Shown: piece after piece, positions 8,813 through 17,884 of the stretch | Numbering within the stretch: the first letter of the stretch is position 1 | Layout: each line of letters begins with the position of its first letter | Source: Streptomyces sp. NBC_00377 | GTDB lineage: Bacteria > Actinomycetota > Actinomycetes > Streptomycetales > Streptomycetaceae | Reading direction: 5' to 3' | Assembly: GCF_036075115.1 (NCBI RefSeq) | Contig: NZ_CP107958.1 | Span: 124,001 to 188,000, forward strand | Length of the DNA stretch: 64,000 bases | Translations under genes and position numbers: made by a program | The notes under the pieces: generated by a model | Told to the model about the DNA's origin: nothing | Database searches by the model: none | What the model saw: only the letters and a program-made list of their open reading frames with translations

Positions 8813-9817
8813 TTAATGGCAACAGCCCGCAAACGGGAGAGGGTGCTCTTTCAGAAGCAATTCGAGGAGGTCGGAATTGACATTTCCACCACTGACTACC
8901 GCTACGTGCGCGGCACCGGCCGGGAGGTCGCGCTCGTGATACAGATATGCTGCCGTTGTGACTGCCCCGGAAGGTTCGGCGATCATGCCGGCTTGATGTG
9001 CCAAGATTGCTACGCTCGAGCAGATCTCCTCCTCGGTTACGGTGATGATGTCGTCAACAAGTACTTGCATGTGCTCAAAGGGATGCACGCCTACGGTACT
9101 CATCTGCATTCCGTCAGCCAGGGTTCTGCTGACGCGCTGAGTCGGCCAGGTCACTCGCCTGCCGGCGCGCAGGCTTTCCCGCGCGTCGGCCGCCAGCTCC
9201 GGTTCGACGCCCACTACTCGAACTCCGGGCCTCGTGATCTTCAGTGCCGCCGCAACACCCGAAATCAGACCGCCTCCGCTGACCGGCACCAGCACCGTGT
9301 CAACGTCCAGTCCCCGAGCAACCGCCTCCTCGGCGATTTCCAAGCCTACCGTTCCCTGGCCGGCAATGATATCGAGGTCGTCGAAAGGCGGGATGATGAC
9401 AAAGCCATGCTGTTCGGCCAGCTCGTCAGTCACCCTGGCGCACTCTTCGAGGGGGGCGAACTTCACCTCGGCCCCGTATTCGAGAACGGCGTCGACTTTG
9501 GCCTTGGCTGCAGTAGCAGGCATAACGATCGTGACCTTCACGCCCTCTTGGCGCGCCACGTAGGCGAGGGCCTTGCCATGATTTCCGCTTGACCGCGCGA
9601 TGATCCCCCGGGCTTTCTGGGCTTCGGACAGCCTTGACAACCGGTTGTAAGCGCCGCGGATCTTGAACGAACCTGTGATCTGCAGGTTCTCAGGCTTCAA
9701 GAGCAGAGAGCGGTGGGCGCACGAGGCCCAGGACGCCTCGAGCAACGATGTATGGGACACCGCACGCGCCATGCGCTGACTGGCCGCGTAGATGTCATTG
9801 AAAGTGACGAGAGCCAT
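8813..9817 (-). CDS. Threonine/serine dehydratase-like PLP enzyme
   Basis: A 334-aa fold-type II PLP enzyme of the threonine ammonia-lyase / serine racemase group, which deaminates or racemises hydroxy amino acids. The PLP lysine is in GSFKIRGAYNRL (Lys52), the substrate loop is SSGNHG (residues 78-83, followed by K where Q is usual), and the phosphate-binding glycine loop is VPVSGGGLISG. There is no C-terminal ACT regulatory domain, so it belongs to the short catabolic type. Length is normal. It lies on the same strand as the LuxR-type regulator but is separated from it by the TnpB relic, so a shared operon is unlikely now. Confidence 0.88.
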   Translation of the reverse strand: MALVTFNDIYAASQRMARAVSHTSLLEASWASCAHRSLLLKPENLQITGSFKIRGAYNRLSRLSEAQKARGIIARSSGNHGKALAYVARQEGVKVTIVMPATAAKAKVDAVLEYGAEVKFAPLEECARVTDELAEQHGFVIIPPFDDLDIIAGQGTVGLEIAEEAVARGLDVDTVLVPVSGGGLISGVAAALKITRPGVRVVGVEPELAADARESLRAGRRVTWPTQRVSRTLADGMQMSTVGVHPFEHMQVLVDDIITVTEEEICSSVAILAHQAGMIAEPSGAVTTAAYLYHERDLPAGAAHVAVVSGGNVNSDLLELLLKEHPLPFAGCCH

Positions 9818-10106
9818 TAGCCAGCCTCAATTCGATGGTTTCTCATGGTGTCCACTGTGGCCCGGAATCGTTGGCTATTGATGAGTAGTGCGTACTCGAC
9901 CACAGGCCACGGAGAGCATTTGGGCGTCCTTGATGATGGCTGCCGAGCCGGTCACCGTTGATGCGGACCCGCACGTCTGTGCTCAGAGCTCGTAAAACCA
10001 TTCCGTCGAGGGGTCCTGGTCGGACAGGGCCGATGGGACGCTTCACCCGGGAGGGCGCGAGTGCTCCGTGGTAGGGGGAGCCGACATCGGTCCGTCGCCG
10101 GTCGGC

Positions 10107-10303
10107 CGGGGAAGACGGGCGGCAGACGCCACTTGACTTGTGACGCGGCATCCCGCTCCAGGCCGCCACCACCGCGGCCGACGTCAACGACGGCAGCCGG
10201 GCGTCCCGCCGCCGCCCCGATTCACCGCTCGGCGACAAGGGCCACGGCTCCGACCCCGACCGCCGCAGCCTGAGGACTATGCGACGGATTCCGCATGTTG
10301 CCG
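10107..10303 (+). pseudogene. IS5-type transposase catalytic-core relic
   Basis: In two plus-strand frames the region reads RPGKTGGRRHLTCDA, then GIPLQAATTAADVNDG, then RRRPDSPLGDKGHGSDPDRR. These match the DDE core of IS5-family enzymes, where the order is KHHLICDASGIPLA, ANVNDV and GDKGYDS. One frameshift separates the parts and no start or C-terminus is left. It overlaps the 3' end of the GNAT gene on the other strand. Confidence 0.7.
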
Positions 10304-10756
10304 GGTGAGTCGGAACTGAGCCATGCGCAGGTTGGGTGCGGGTTCGGTGGTGCCCACGCGGGAGAAGCCATGACGCTCGTAGAGGGCGATGGCGGGAAGA
10401 TTGTCGGCGCCCGTACTCACCAGCACGTGCCCGCTGGGGGCCAAGTCGGCCAAGAGGTGCCCCAGCAGTCGTGATGCCAGGCCGTGCCGGAACCATGCGG
10501 GATCGACGCACAGGCGGGCAATGTCAGTGCCGTCTTCCCCGGCCATGGGCTGCCAGGCGACGAAAGCGACGATCTGTCCGCCGTCCGTCTTCGCCCCAAG
10601 CCAACGCAAAGGCTGTGCCTGCATCTCCTCCAGGCTCTCTCGCAGGGCCGGTATGCGGTCGAAGCCGATCAGGTCGGCTTCGACCGCATACGCACGGCGG
10701 CCGATCCGGTGCACTGCTGCCGCCGTCGTTTCGTCCCCGAGGCCCAACTCGCACAC
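10277..10756 (-). CDS. GNAT family N-acetyltransferase
   Basis: A 159-aa acetyltransferase. The acetyl-CoA-binding motif A is ARLCVDPAWFRHGLASRLLG (the usual RxxGxG glycines are replaced by RHGLAS), preceded by a beta strand IVAFVAWQP and followed by NLPAIALYERHGFSRVG, the family's C-terminal substrate-side motif. The only start in this open frame is the GTG at 10754-10756; a stop lies 11 codons upstream. The 3' end overlaps an IS5 relic on the opposite strand, so the last residues (after FRLTRQ) may not be native. Substrate unknown. Confidence 0.8.
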   Translation of the reverse strand: MCELGLGDETTAAAVHRIGRRAYAVEADLIGFDRIPALRESLEEMQAQPLRWLGAKTDGGQIVAFVAWQPMAGEDGTDIARLCVDPAWFRHGLASRLLGHLLADLAPSGHVLVSTGADNLPAIALYERHGFSRVGTTEPAPNLRMAQFRLTRQHAESVA

Positions 10757-10786
10757 TACGAAGTCGTGACGGCTGTGTTCACCGCG

Positions 10787-11155
10787 CTAGGGGAGTTCGC
10801 AGGACGGCGTCCCCTTCGCAGTGATGTGGTCCTGCGCCCACACCGTCAGGGCGGCCAGGGGGATGAGAGAGGCCGCGCCATGGGAGGAGAGGGTGTAGGG
10901 GGTGCGCGGTGACGCGCCCGGCCGGACGGCGCCGGCCACGAGGCCGGCCGTGGCCAGTTCCTGGAGGCGGCGGGCGAGCATGCGGTCGCTGATGCCGGGG
11001 ACGCGCTCGCGCACCTGGGCGAAGTCGGCCGGGCCTTTGGCCAAGGCCGTGATGATCAGGCCGTTCCAGCGTCTGCCCAGCAGGGCGAAAGCCGAGGCGA
11101 GGGCCAGAAGGGGCTCGGGCAGTTGCGGGGGCTGGGAGCGGTGCGCAGTGGTCAC
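10787..11155 (-). CDS. HxlR-family winged-helix transcriptional regulator
   Basis: A 122-aa HxlR protein. The family core LLGRRWNGLIITALAKGP, FAQVRERVPGISDRMLARRL and ELATAGLVAGAV spans residues 25-80, followed by the wing TPYTLSSHG and the C-terminal dimer helix. The N-terminal redox cysteine found in many members is absent. It lies 88 bases downstream of the DHA2 exporter on the same strand and probably controls it; this is inferred from position. Confidence 0.88.
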   Translation of the reverse strand: MTTAHRSQPPQLPEPLLALASAFALLGRRWNGLIITALAKGPADFAQVRERVPGISDRMLARRLQELATAGLVAGAVRPGASPRTPYTLSSHGAASLIPLAALTVWAQDHITAKGTPSCELP

Positions 11156-11243
11156 GGTGGGTCCTTGTCTCCGTACGGCGCGGGGCGGCGGGGTGCGGCC
11201 CTCGCGCCGTAGGTCGTGGTGGCTGTCGGGCGGTCGGCTGTGG

Positions 11244-12824
11244 CTACGCGGTCGACTTCGCCGTGTCGCGGTGTGCGCCGCTGCTCGGCGTCTCTGCCTG
11301 CTCCGTGCCGGGCTTGCCGGGACGGCGCAGCAGGAGGGTGACGACGACGGCGGCCAGGACGGTGGTCGCGGCGCCGCCGATGAGAGAGAGCTGCATGCCG
11401 GAGGCGAAGGCGTCGCGGGCCTCGTCGATCAGTGCCGGGTTGCCCGTGGCGTGGCCGATGTGGTTGGCGGCGGCGAGGGAGGAGCGGGCTGCTTCCGCGA
11501 CCGGGGCGGGGAGGCCGCCGGTGTCGAGGGAGTCACGGTACTGGGCGCTCATGAGGCTGCCGAGGACGGCGATGCCCAGGGCGCCGCCGAGTTCGCGGGA
11601 GAGGTCGTTCACGGCGGATCCCACGTTCTGCAGACGGGGCGGCAGGGCGTCGGTGATGGCCGCGGTGGCCGGCGTCGTGGCCAGGCCCATGCCCGCACCG
11701 AGCGGCAGGAGACCGCCGACGACCAGCCAGTACGAGCTGCCGGCGTCGAGCTGGGCCAGCACGACCAGGCCGGTGGTGACCAGGACGAGGCCGACGGTCC
11801 AGGGGGCTCGCATGCCTCGCCGGGCGACCAGGAGCGGGCTGAGGCGGGCGCTGGGGATCATCGCCGCGGACATCGGCAGCACGCTCACCGCGGCCATCAG
11901 TGCGCTGTCGCCGCGCACCAGCTGGAGGTACTGCATGGTGACGAAGATGAACCCGAAGAACGCGAAGAACTGCAAAGTGGTCGAGATCGACCCGGCCGCG
12001 AACAGCTTGTTGCGGAACAGCCGCGGATCGAGCAGGGGGTGCGGGTGCCTGAGCTCCCAGGCGACGAAGGCGACCAGGACGGCGAGCCCGATGGCCATGC
12101 CTGCCAGGGTGCGCGTGCTGCCCCAGCCGTGCTCGGGCGCCTCGATGACCGAGTAGACCAGCACGCCCAGTCCCGCCACGGTGAGAGCCGCTCCGGTCAC
12201 ATCGATGCGCTGCCTGCCCGGCTGCGCGGACTCCGGCACGAAGAGGTAGGTGCCGATGAACGCCACCGCGGCCATGACGGCGTTCAGCCAGAACACCGAT
12301 CGCCACGACCACGCCTCGAGCAGTATTCCGGAGGCGAGCAGTCCCAGCGCGGCGCTGGCGCCCGCGACCCCCGCCCAGATGCTGATGGCACGCGCCTGCT
12401 GGGCTCGGGGAAACGTGCTGGTGATCGTGGACAGCGTGGCGGGCATGACGAACGCGGCTGCCACGCCCAGCACCGCACGAAGGGCGATCAGGACGCCCGG
12501 CTCGGCCGTGAAGGTCGCGGCGAGTGATATTCCACCGAACACTGCGACGCCGCCGAGCAGTGCCTTGCGACGGCCGAAGCGGTCACCGAGGGTCGCGGCG
12601 AACAGCAGGAACGAAGCGAAGACCAGGCTGTAGGAATCGATGATCCACGACAGCTGGGTCTGGTTGGCGTGCGTCTCGCGGGCGACGTCGGGCAACGCCA
12701 CGCTCAGCGAAGCCATCGCCGAGACGACGGTCGCCAGTGCCAGGCAGGTCACGGCCAGAACCGCACCGTGGCGAACCGCGCGTACCGGTGCGCCGGCCGG
12801 ATCTGGAATGGGGAGGCCATTCAC
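11244..12824 (-). CDS. MFS drug exporter, DHA2 (EmrB/QacA) family
   Basis: A 14-helix DHA2-type proton-coupled exporter of about 526 aa. Motif A is DRFGRRKALLGGV. The transmembrane segments run from AVLAVTCLALATVVSAMASL near the N-terminus to TTVLAAVVVTLLLRRPGKPG at the end, and NQTQLSWIIDSYSLVFASF marks the first periplasmic loop and second helix. I chose the GTG at 12824 because AAGGA sits 7 bases upstream; the longer ATG frame at 12866 has no clear site. The family typically exports drugs or cationic compounds. An inverted repeat at 13005-13026 may be its operator, with the downstream HxlR protein as the likely regulator. Confidence 0.9.
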   Translation of the reverse strand: MNGLPIPDPAGAPVRAVRHGAVLAVTCLALATVVSAMASLSVALPDVARETHANQTQLSWIIDSYSLVFASFLLFAATLGDRFGRRKALLGGVAVFGGISLAATFTAEPGVLIALRAVLGVAAAFVMPATLSTITSTFPRAQQARAISIWAGVAGASAALGLLASGILLEAWSWRSVFWLNAVMAAVAFIGTYLFVPESAQPGRQRIDVTGAALTVAGLGVLVYSVIEAPEHGWGSTRTLAGMAIGLAVLVAFVAWELRHPHPLLDPRLFRNKLFAAGSISTTLQFFAFFGFIFVTMQYLQLVRGDSALMAAVSVLPMSAAMIPSARLSPLLVARRGMRAPWTVGLVLVTTGLVVLAQLDAGSSYWLVVGGLLPLGAGMGLATTPATAAITDALPPRLQNVGSAVNDLSRELGGALGIAVLGSLMSAQYRDSLDTGGLPAPVAEAARSSLAAANHIGHATGNPALIDEARDAFASGMQLSLIGGAATTVLAAVVVTLLLRRPGKPGTEQAETPSSGAHRDTAKSTA

Positions 12825-12866
12825 AGGAATATCCTTAGATCGAAAACTGGTAAAGAGACGGTTCAC

Positions 12867-13413
12867 TCCGACCTGTTCTCAGAACAGCGCGCGGCGCTCT
12901 ACCATTCGAGAGCTTTTTGCTCGCTAGGTGGTCCTCTGGAGTCAGCGTGAGTGAGGCTTTTCTTCGGCTGCTGTCCTGAGGCTCGCCTCGGTCGAGATAG
13001 TCCGCCTAACCAGGCTTACCGTTAGGGTCGCAAGGGACTCAGCAGTTGAAATGAGTAACGGGTACTTACCTGGTGCCGGGCTGCGGTTCACCGCCCGAGC
13101 CCACGTTGCCGGGCGTCCTGGAAGGTCGTCATCATAGAGGTCATGTCGACGCCCCGACCATCGCCGGATGAGTATTCGCCCTGGTCACCAGGTCGCCTTT
13201 GCCCGGAACAACGGCCTCTGATCGTCGACTTGCCGCTGACTGACGGCCCCGGAAACAGGTGAGGGACGGGCCGGCGCATATCTGCGACTGCCGTGAAGGT
13301 TTCCTCAAACGATCTCGTGAGGTGACTCGACCCAGGGGATCTCGCGAGCCGCGATCAGTCCTGCGACGTCCGGCGGTCGTAACTGTCGAACCCGTCACCG
13401 AGGAGGGCTTCTG
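12867..13413. other. Gene-free stretch with possible control site
   Basis: No coding region is recognisable. The left part is the leader of the exporter gene and contains the inverted repeat listed at 13005-13026. The last bases hold GAGGAGGGC, the ribosome-binding site of the reductase gene at 13414. The middle (13090-13330) has short open frames without family likeness. Confidence 0.5.
13005..13026. promoter_or_regulatory. Inverted repeat, candidate operator of the DHA2 exporter
   Basis: Arms CCTAAC and GTTAGG are separated by 10 bases (CAGGCTTACC). A wider imperfect pair, AGTCC ahead and GGGACT behind, extends the symmetry. It lies about 180 bases upstream of the exporter start. A regulator-binding role is inferred only from symmetry and place. 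Confidence 0.4.
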
Positions 13414-13979
13414 ATGCGCGGCGTGACCTATTCGATGGGCGTCTCATTGGACGGCTACATCGTCGGGCCGGACGACGGCTTCGACTGGACGACGGCCAAC
13501 GAGGAGGTCTTCCGCTTCGCCACCGACGAGGTGCGAGAGGTCGTCGTCCACCTGCTGGGACGACGGCTCTACGAGACGATGCTGTACTGGGAGACCGTCG
13601 ACCAGAATCCATCCCTCGACAACTCGATGCTGGAGTGGACCGCGATCTGGAAGGCGCTCCCGAAGGTGGTGTTCTTTCACCACGCTGTCGGCGGTACAGG
13701 GCAATGCCCGCCTGGCTTCCGGCGGCCTGGCGGAGGAGATCGAGCGGTTGCGAGCCGAGCCGGGTGAGGGCGACATCACGATCGCCAGCGCGGCTCTCGC
13801 CGCCGAGGCGGCCGCGTCGGGTCTGATCGAGGAGTACCGGGCCAGGGTCTACCCGGTGCTGGTCGGCGGCGGCATTCCGCATCTTCCCCCGGCATGAGCG
13901 CCGGGTGGATGTCGAACTCGTCGAGTTCCGCACCTTCCGCTCGAGAGTCGTCTACCTCCGTTACCGCGTGGCGCGTTAG
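13414..13979 (+). pseudogene. Dihydrofolate reductase / RibD C-terminal family protein with two frameshifts
   Basis: The start MRGVTYSMGVSLDGYIVGPD and GRRLYETMLYWE are those of the RibD C-terminal / DHFR-like family. After VVF near 13670 the homology jumps one frame (TTLSAVQGNARLASGG through VYPVLVGGGIP). Near 13875 it jumps again to FPRHERRVDVELVEF, ending RVAR at a TAG (13977-13979). Each break fits one extra base (a T in GTTCTTTC; a C in CCGCATC). Joined, the protein would have normal length of about 188 aa. It has a strong ribosome-binding site, so either decay is recent or the breaks are base-call errors. Confidence 0.85.
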
Positions 13980-14194
13980 CCGGCTGGTCCGCCGCGCCTG
14001 GGAAGAACGGGCCGGCCAGTGACGTTCTCTCAGCGAAGCGACCTGTGCGAACGGTGTGAACCACCGTCTGGCGAAGGTGAGTCGGACGGACTGCACCCGA
14101 CCGCAGACGACTGCACCCGACCGCAGACGCACGTAGAGCTTCTGGTAGGGCAGACCTCACCACAAGATCATTGCCGTAACCACCAGAGGCTTCA

Positions 14195-14505
14195 CGTTGG
14201 ACACCTACATCGCCACACTCGACGTCCCGCGTCACGTCGTGGAGTACCTGGCCCGGTTGTTGGCCGTGCACCGTCGACGGATGAACCCCGAAGGGGGCGC
14301 GGGCGCTGGGCCCGTTCCGTCAGGCGGTGCTGGTGCTGCGCTGGTTCGGTGAGCGAGGCTGTGTGCCTGCCTCGCCCGGGACGCCGGGGTGTCCCAGGCG
14401 ACCGGCTGCCGCTACCTGCACGAGGGCATCGACATCCCTCGCAGCCCAAGCCCCCCACCTGCATGCGGTGTTGGACCGTTGCCGCGTCGAGGGCGTCGCA
14501 GAGGC
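14195..14505 (+). pseudogene. Transposase relic (HTH/DDE_Tnp_4 type), N-terminal
   Basis: The sequence reads LDTYIATLDVPRHVVEYLAR and LLAVHRRRM, then in shifted frames ALGPFRQAVLVLRWF, LARDAGVSQATGCRYLHEGID and LHAVLDRCRVEGVA. This is the start of an IS5-group transposase with an HTH-Tnp-4 domain. It has at least three frameshifts and stops before the catalytic aspartates. Confidence 0.75.
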
Positions 14506-14516
14506 GCCGGGCGCTG

Positions 14517-15038
14517 TCAGTCGTCGCCGTGGAGTGTTTCGCGGTGGGTGCGCCAGCGTTCCATCATCGCGGCGATCTCGCCGTCGATGAACTCGAAGAA
14601 CGCCAGGGTCTCAGAGAGCCGGCGCCCGGCCGGGGTAGCGGGACCAAGGCTGTCGACGCCGGCGCGCAGGGCGGTCTCCCAGCGCTTGAGCACCGCGTCG
14701 CGGCTGGTCAGGGCCTCGTACCACTGGTCGCTGTGCACGCGATACCGCTCGCGCCGCGAGCCGGGTTCCCGCTCGCGCGAGACCATGTGCTGCTGCGCGA
14801 GATAGCGCACCGCACCGGAGACGGCGGCCGGGCTGACCCGGAGCTGTTCACCGAGTTCCGCCGAGGTCATCGCGGCAGAGTCGGAGGCCAGTAGCGCCGC
14901 GAACACCCGCGCGGGCATCCGCTGCATCCCCGCCTCGACGAGCTGCGCCGCGAATCCCTCCACGAACTGCGAGACCGGCTCCGGATCCCGCTCCACCGTG
15001 GTCGCTTCCGCCATCTGTCGATCATCTCCCCTGCTCAT
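14517..15038 (-). CDS. GbsR/MarR-family transcriptional regulator
   Basis: A 173-aa winged-helix regulator. The HTH and wing read MTSAELGEQLRVSPAAVSGAV, YLAQQHMVSREREPGSRRERY, followed by a helical C-terminus (WETALRAGVDSL, ETLAFFEFIDGEIAAMMERW) typical of the GbsR branch found next to ABC exporters. A second ATG at 15014, behind AGGGGAG, is an alternative start. It is divergent from the ABC exporter at 15117, and the shared 78-base gap holds an inverted repeat overlapping the exporter promoter, so it most likely represses that operon. Confidence 0.88.
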   Translation of the reverse strand: MSRGDDRQMAEATTVERDPEPVSQFVEGFAAQLVEAGMQRMPARVFAALLASDSAAMTSAELGEQLRVSPAAVSGAVRYLAQQHMVSREREPGSRRERYRVHSDQWYEALTSRDAVLKRWETALRAGVDSLGPATPAGRRLSETLAFFEFIDGEIAAMMERWRTHRETLHGDD

Positions 15039-15075
15039 GTCTCATCGTCGAGTGTAACGCGGTTCATACGTTTCC

Positions 15076-15109
15076 TTAACTTCACAAATTTCTGAAGTAA
15101 GCGTAGTGT
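15076..15109 (+). promoter_or_regulatory. ABC-exporter promoter overlapped by inverted repeat
   Basis: An inverted repeat has arms TTAACTTCA (15076-15084) and TGAAGTAA (15093-15100). A promoter-like pair lies across it: TTCACA (15081-15086), a 17-base spacer, and TAGTGT (15104-15109). A start 7-8 bases after the -10 would fall on or next to the ATG at 15117, predicting a leaderless mRNA; no ribosome-binding site is present. Confidence 0.6.
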
Positions 15110-15116
15110 CTGAAAC

Positions 15117-16133
15117 ATGACGAAGGTAATCAGCGTCTCCGGACTACAGAAGAGGTTCGGCAGGACGCACGCGTTGAACGGCCTCGACCTGGAGGTTGAG
15201 GCCGGTGAGGTGCACGGCTTCCTCGGCCCGAACGGATCCGGGAAGTCCACCACCATCCGGGTCCTGCTCGGCCTGCTACGCGCCGACTCAGGCGCGGCAC
15301 GGATGCTCGGCATGGACCCATGGGCCGACGCGGTCGAACTGCACGGCCGGATCGCCTACGTCCCCGGCGACGTCACCCTGTGGCGCAACCTCACCGGCGG
15401 TGAGGTAATCGACCTCTACGGGCGGCTGCACGCCGCAGGCCGCACCCGCGGCGGGCGAGCCGAGAGGCGGCGAACCGGCGGGCTCAACCCTGCCCGGCGC
15501 GCCGACCTCATCGAGCGCTTCGAACTCGACCCCACCAAGAAGGGGCGCACCTACTCGAAGGGCAACCGCCAGAAGGTCGCCCTCATCGCCGCCTTCGCCT
15601 CGGACGTCGACGTGCTGATCCTCGACGAGCCGACCTCGGGCCTGGACCCGCTGATGGAAGAGGTCTTCCGGCGGTGCGTCCGGGAGGAGCGCGACCGGGG
15701 CCGCACCGTTCTGCTGTCCTCGCACATCCTGAGCGAGGTCGAGGAACTCTGCGACCGCGTCAGCATCATCCGCAAGGGCCGGACCGTCGAGAGCGGCTCC
15801 CTCGCCGACCTGCGCCACCTGACCCGTACCAGCGTCACCGCCGAACTCAGCGGTGGACCGGGCGCGTTGGAGACCCTGCCCGGAGTCCACGGCCTCGACG
15901 TACAGGACGCCGGCGTCCTGCCCGACGGCGTTCGGAGCCGGGTCAGGCTCCAGGTCGACACCGAACACCTGAACGCCGTACTGCGCTCGCTGGCCGACTC
16001 CGGCGTACGGTCTCTGACCTCGGCTCCGCCTACCCTGGAGGAGCTGTTCCTGCAGCACTACCGGGACGAGGACGAAGGCGAGGACCAGGACGCCGCCCTC
16101 CGGGCCATGTCCGAAGAGGCGGCGGCCCGATGA
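15117..16133 (+). CDS. ABC transporter ATP-binding protein
   Basis: A 338-aa ATPase of an ABC-2-type exporter. The domain order is Walker [10 protein letters not shown] (about residues 38-46), the signature region [12 protein letters not shown] (the usual LSGGQ replaced by SKGNRQ, as in this subfamily), Walker [14 protein letters not shown], and the switch histidine in [13 protein letters not shown]. The C-terminus carries the extra domain seen in antibiotic exporters. The stop overlaps the permease start (ATGA). A GbsR regulator is transcribed divergently. Export of a drug or lipid-like compound is likely; the substrate is unknown. Confidence 0.93.
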   Translation: MTKVISVSGLQKRFGRTHALNGLDLEVEAGEVHGFLGPNGSGKSTTIRVLLGLLRADSGAARMLGMDPWADAVELHGRIAYVPGDVTLWRNLTGGEVIDLYGRLHAAGRTRGGRAERRRTGGLNPARRADLIERFELDPTKKGRTYSKGNRQKVALIAAFASDVDVLILDEPTSGLDPLMEEVFRRCVREERDRGRTVLLSSHILSEVEELCDRVSIIRKGRTVESGSLADLRHLTRTSVTAELSGGPGALETLPGVHGLDVQDAGVLPDGVRSRVRLQVDTEHLNAVLRSLADSGVRSLTSAPPTLEELFLQHYRDEDEGEDQDAALRAMSEEAAAR

Positions 16134-17740
16134 CCACCACGACCGCCGGCACCTTCACCGTCCGCGGCGGCGGTACGCGCCCACTGGCCGGCACCGGCAC
16201 CTTGCTGCGGTTCGCCCTGCGTCGCGGCCGCATGACCATGCCGCTGTGGATCGGCGTGACCGGACTGCTGGTGCTCTCCCTGCCGGGCTCGCTCAAGAGC
16301 GTCTACGCCACCCCCGCTGAACGCGCTGACGTGGCACGGCAGATGCTCACCAACAGCTCCCTGCGCGCCACCTACGGGCCGGTGTTCAGCGACTCGCTCG
16401 GCGGGCTCACCGCCTGGCGCATCGGCGGTTTCGCCGGCGTGCTCGCCGCTGTGATGAGCCTGATCATCGTGGTCCGGCACACCCGCGACGAGGAGGAGAG
16501 CGGACGGCAGGAACTCGTCTCCGCCGCGATGGTCGGGCGGCGCGCCCCGCTGACCGCGGCCCTGCTCGCGGCACTCGTCGCGAACGGCGCCCTGGCTCTG
16601 CTCGTCGCGGCTGGCCTCGCCGGTCAGGGCGGCGCCGGTGCCCTGGCGCTCGGACTGACCGTCGGCGGGGTCGGAATGGTCTTCGCGACCATGGCGGCCC
16701 TCGTCGCCCAGTTCACGGAGAGCGCGCGGCTCGCCAAGGGGCTGACCGGCGCACTGCTCGGCGCAGCGTTCGTCCTCAGGGCGGCGGGCGACGCGGCGAG
16801 CGACGACGGCTCGTCGGTGCTGACCTGGATCTCCCCGATCGGCTGGCTGGAGAACATCCGTGCCTTCGCGAACGAACGCTGGTGGGTCCTCGCGCTGTTC
16901 GTCGCGGCCATCGCCGCACAGGGCGCCGCCGCCTATGCACTCGCCGGACGCAGGGACGTCGGCATGAGCTTCCTGCCCAGCCGGCCGGGGCCCGCGACCG
17001 GCCGCCTCGGCGCGGCCGGAGCACTGGCGTGGCGGCTGCAACGCGGCGCGGTGCTCGGCTGGAGCCTCGGCTTCCTCGCCGCGGGCGCCGCGTTCGGCGG
17101 CATCACCAAGGGGGCGGCCGACCTGGTCGGCGACAACGCCAGGACCCGCGAGATCATCGAGCGGATGGGTGGCCAGAGCGGGATCACCGACGCGTTCCTC
17201 GCCGCCATGGTGAACATGCTGGGCCTGGTCGCCGCCCTCTACATCGTCTCCTCCGTACTCCGGCTGCACGCAGAGGAGACCTCGCAGCGCGCCGAACCCC
17301 TGCTCGCCGCCGTCGGCCGGCTGCGCTGGGCCGGCGGACACCTTGTCATCGCCTTCGGCGGCGCGGTCCTCATCATGCTGCTCGGCGGGCTCGGCCTGGG
17401 CCTCGGCCACGGATCGGACCTCGGCCCCATCCTCGGTGCCTGCCTCGTCCAGGTCCCGGCGGTCTGGACACTCGGCGGCCTCGCGGTCCTCCTGTACGGC
17501 CTCTCCTCTCGGCTCGCGCCCGGCGCCTGGGCCGCGGCGGGCCTCGCCCTCCTCCTCGGCTGGATCGGCCCTGCCCTGAACCTGCCCCAGGTCGTCCTGG
17601 GCCTCTCCCCCTTCGGCCACGTGTCGAAGCTGCCGGGCGGCACCATGGCCTGGGCACCGGTCCTCCTCCTCACCGGGATCGCGGCGGGACTGACCGCGGC
17701 GGGACTGGTGTCCCTGCGCCGGAGGGATCTGAGGACGTGA
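16130..17740 (+). CDS. ABC transporter permease, polyketide-antibiotic exporter type
   Basis: A 536-aa membrane protein of the TnrB-like exporter family (two fused 6-helix halves). The first half starts [21 protein letters not shown] and includes [15 protein letters not shown]. The second half starts [21 protein letters not shown] and repeats the pattern with [17 protein letters not shown]. The internal duplication and about 12 hydrophobic segments are plain. The start ATG at 16130 overlaps the ATPase stop by 4 bases. The ATPase and permease should form the complete exporter. Confidence 0.92.
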   Translation: MTTTTAGTFTVRGGGTRPLAGTGTLLRFALRRGRMTMPLWIGVTGLLVLSLPGSLKSVYATPAERADVARQMLTNSSLRATYGPVFSDSLGGLTAWRIGGFAGVLAAVMSLIIVVRHTRDEEESGRQELVSAAMVGRRAPLTAALLAALVANGALALLVAAGLAGQGGAGALALGLTVGGVGMVFATMAALVAQFTESARLAKGLTGALLGAAFVLRAAGDAASDDGSSVLTWISPIGWLENIRAFANERWWVLALFVAAIAAQGAAAYALAGRRDVGMSFLPSRPGPATGRLGAAGALAWRLQRGAVLGWSLGFLAAGAAFGGITKGAADLVGDNARTREIIERMGGQSGITDAFLAAMVNMLGLVAALYIVSSVLRLHAEETSQRAEPLLAAVGRLRWAGGHLVIAFGGAVLIMLLGGLGLGLGHGSDLGPILGACLVQVPAVWTLGGLAVLLYGLSSRLAPGAWAAAGLALLLGWIGPALNLPQVVLGLSPFGHVSKLPGGTMAWAPVLLLTGIAAGLTAAGLVSLRRRDLRT

Positions 17741-17838
17741 GCGCGTCGGGCCCGCGTATACCGCCTCGCCACGAGAAGCCGCCCGCGCCCCTGCCCCTGG
17801 TTTGCCCTCCCCCTTCAGCGGTCCTAAGATGGCCAAAT

Positions 17839-17859
17839 ATTTTAGCTCGCGAGATAAAT
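17839..17859. promoter_or_regulatory. Palindrome, candidate MarR-type operator
   Basis: A 21-base near-palindrome centred on CTCGCGAG with flanking ATTT and AAAT. It is 25 bases upstream of the HGxxPAAW-like gene start at 17885. The A/T-rich flanks around a GC core are typical of MarR-family sites, and a MarR gene lies 500 bases downstream on the other strand. The link is inference. Confidence 0.45.
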
Positions 17860-17884
17860 CTTCTCGCTCGCTTCGAGGAGACTC

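Noticed and set aside
10902..12527. 541-codon plus-strand frame
   Set aside because: Antisense to the DHA2 exporter, Gly/Asp/Arg-rich without family likeness.
14019..14894. 291-codon plus-strand frame
   Set aside because: Overlaps both a transposase relic read in other frames and the GbsR gene on the opposite strand.
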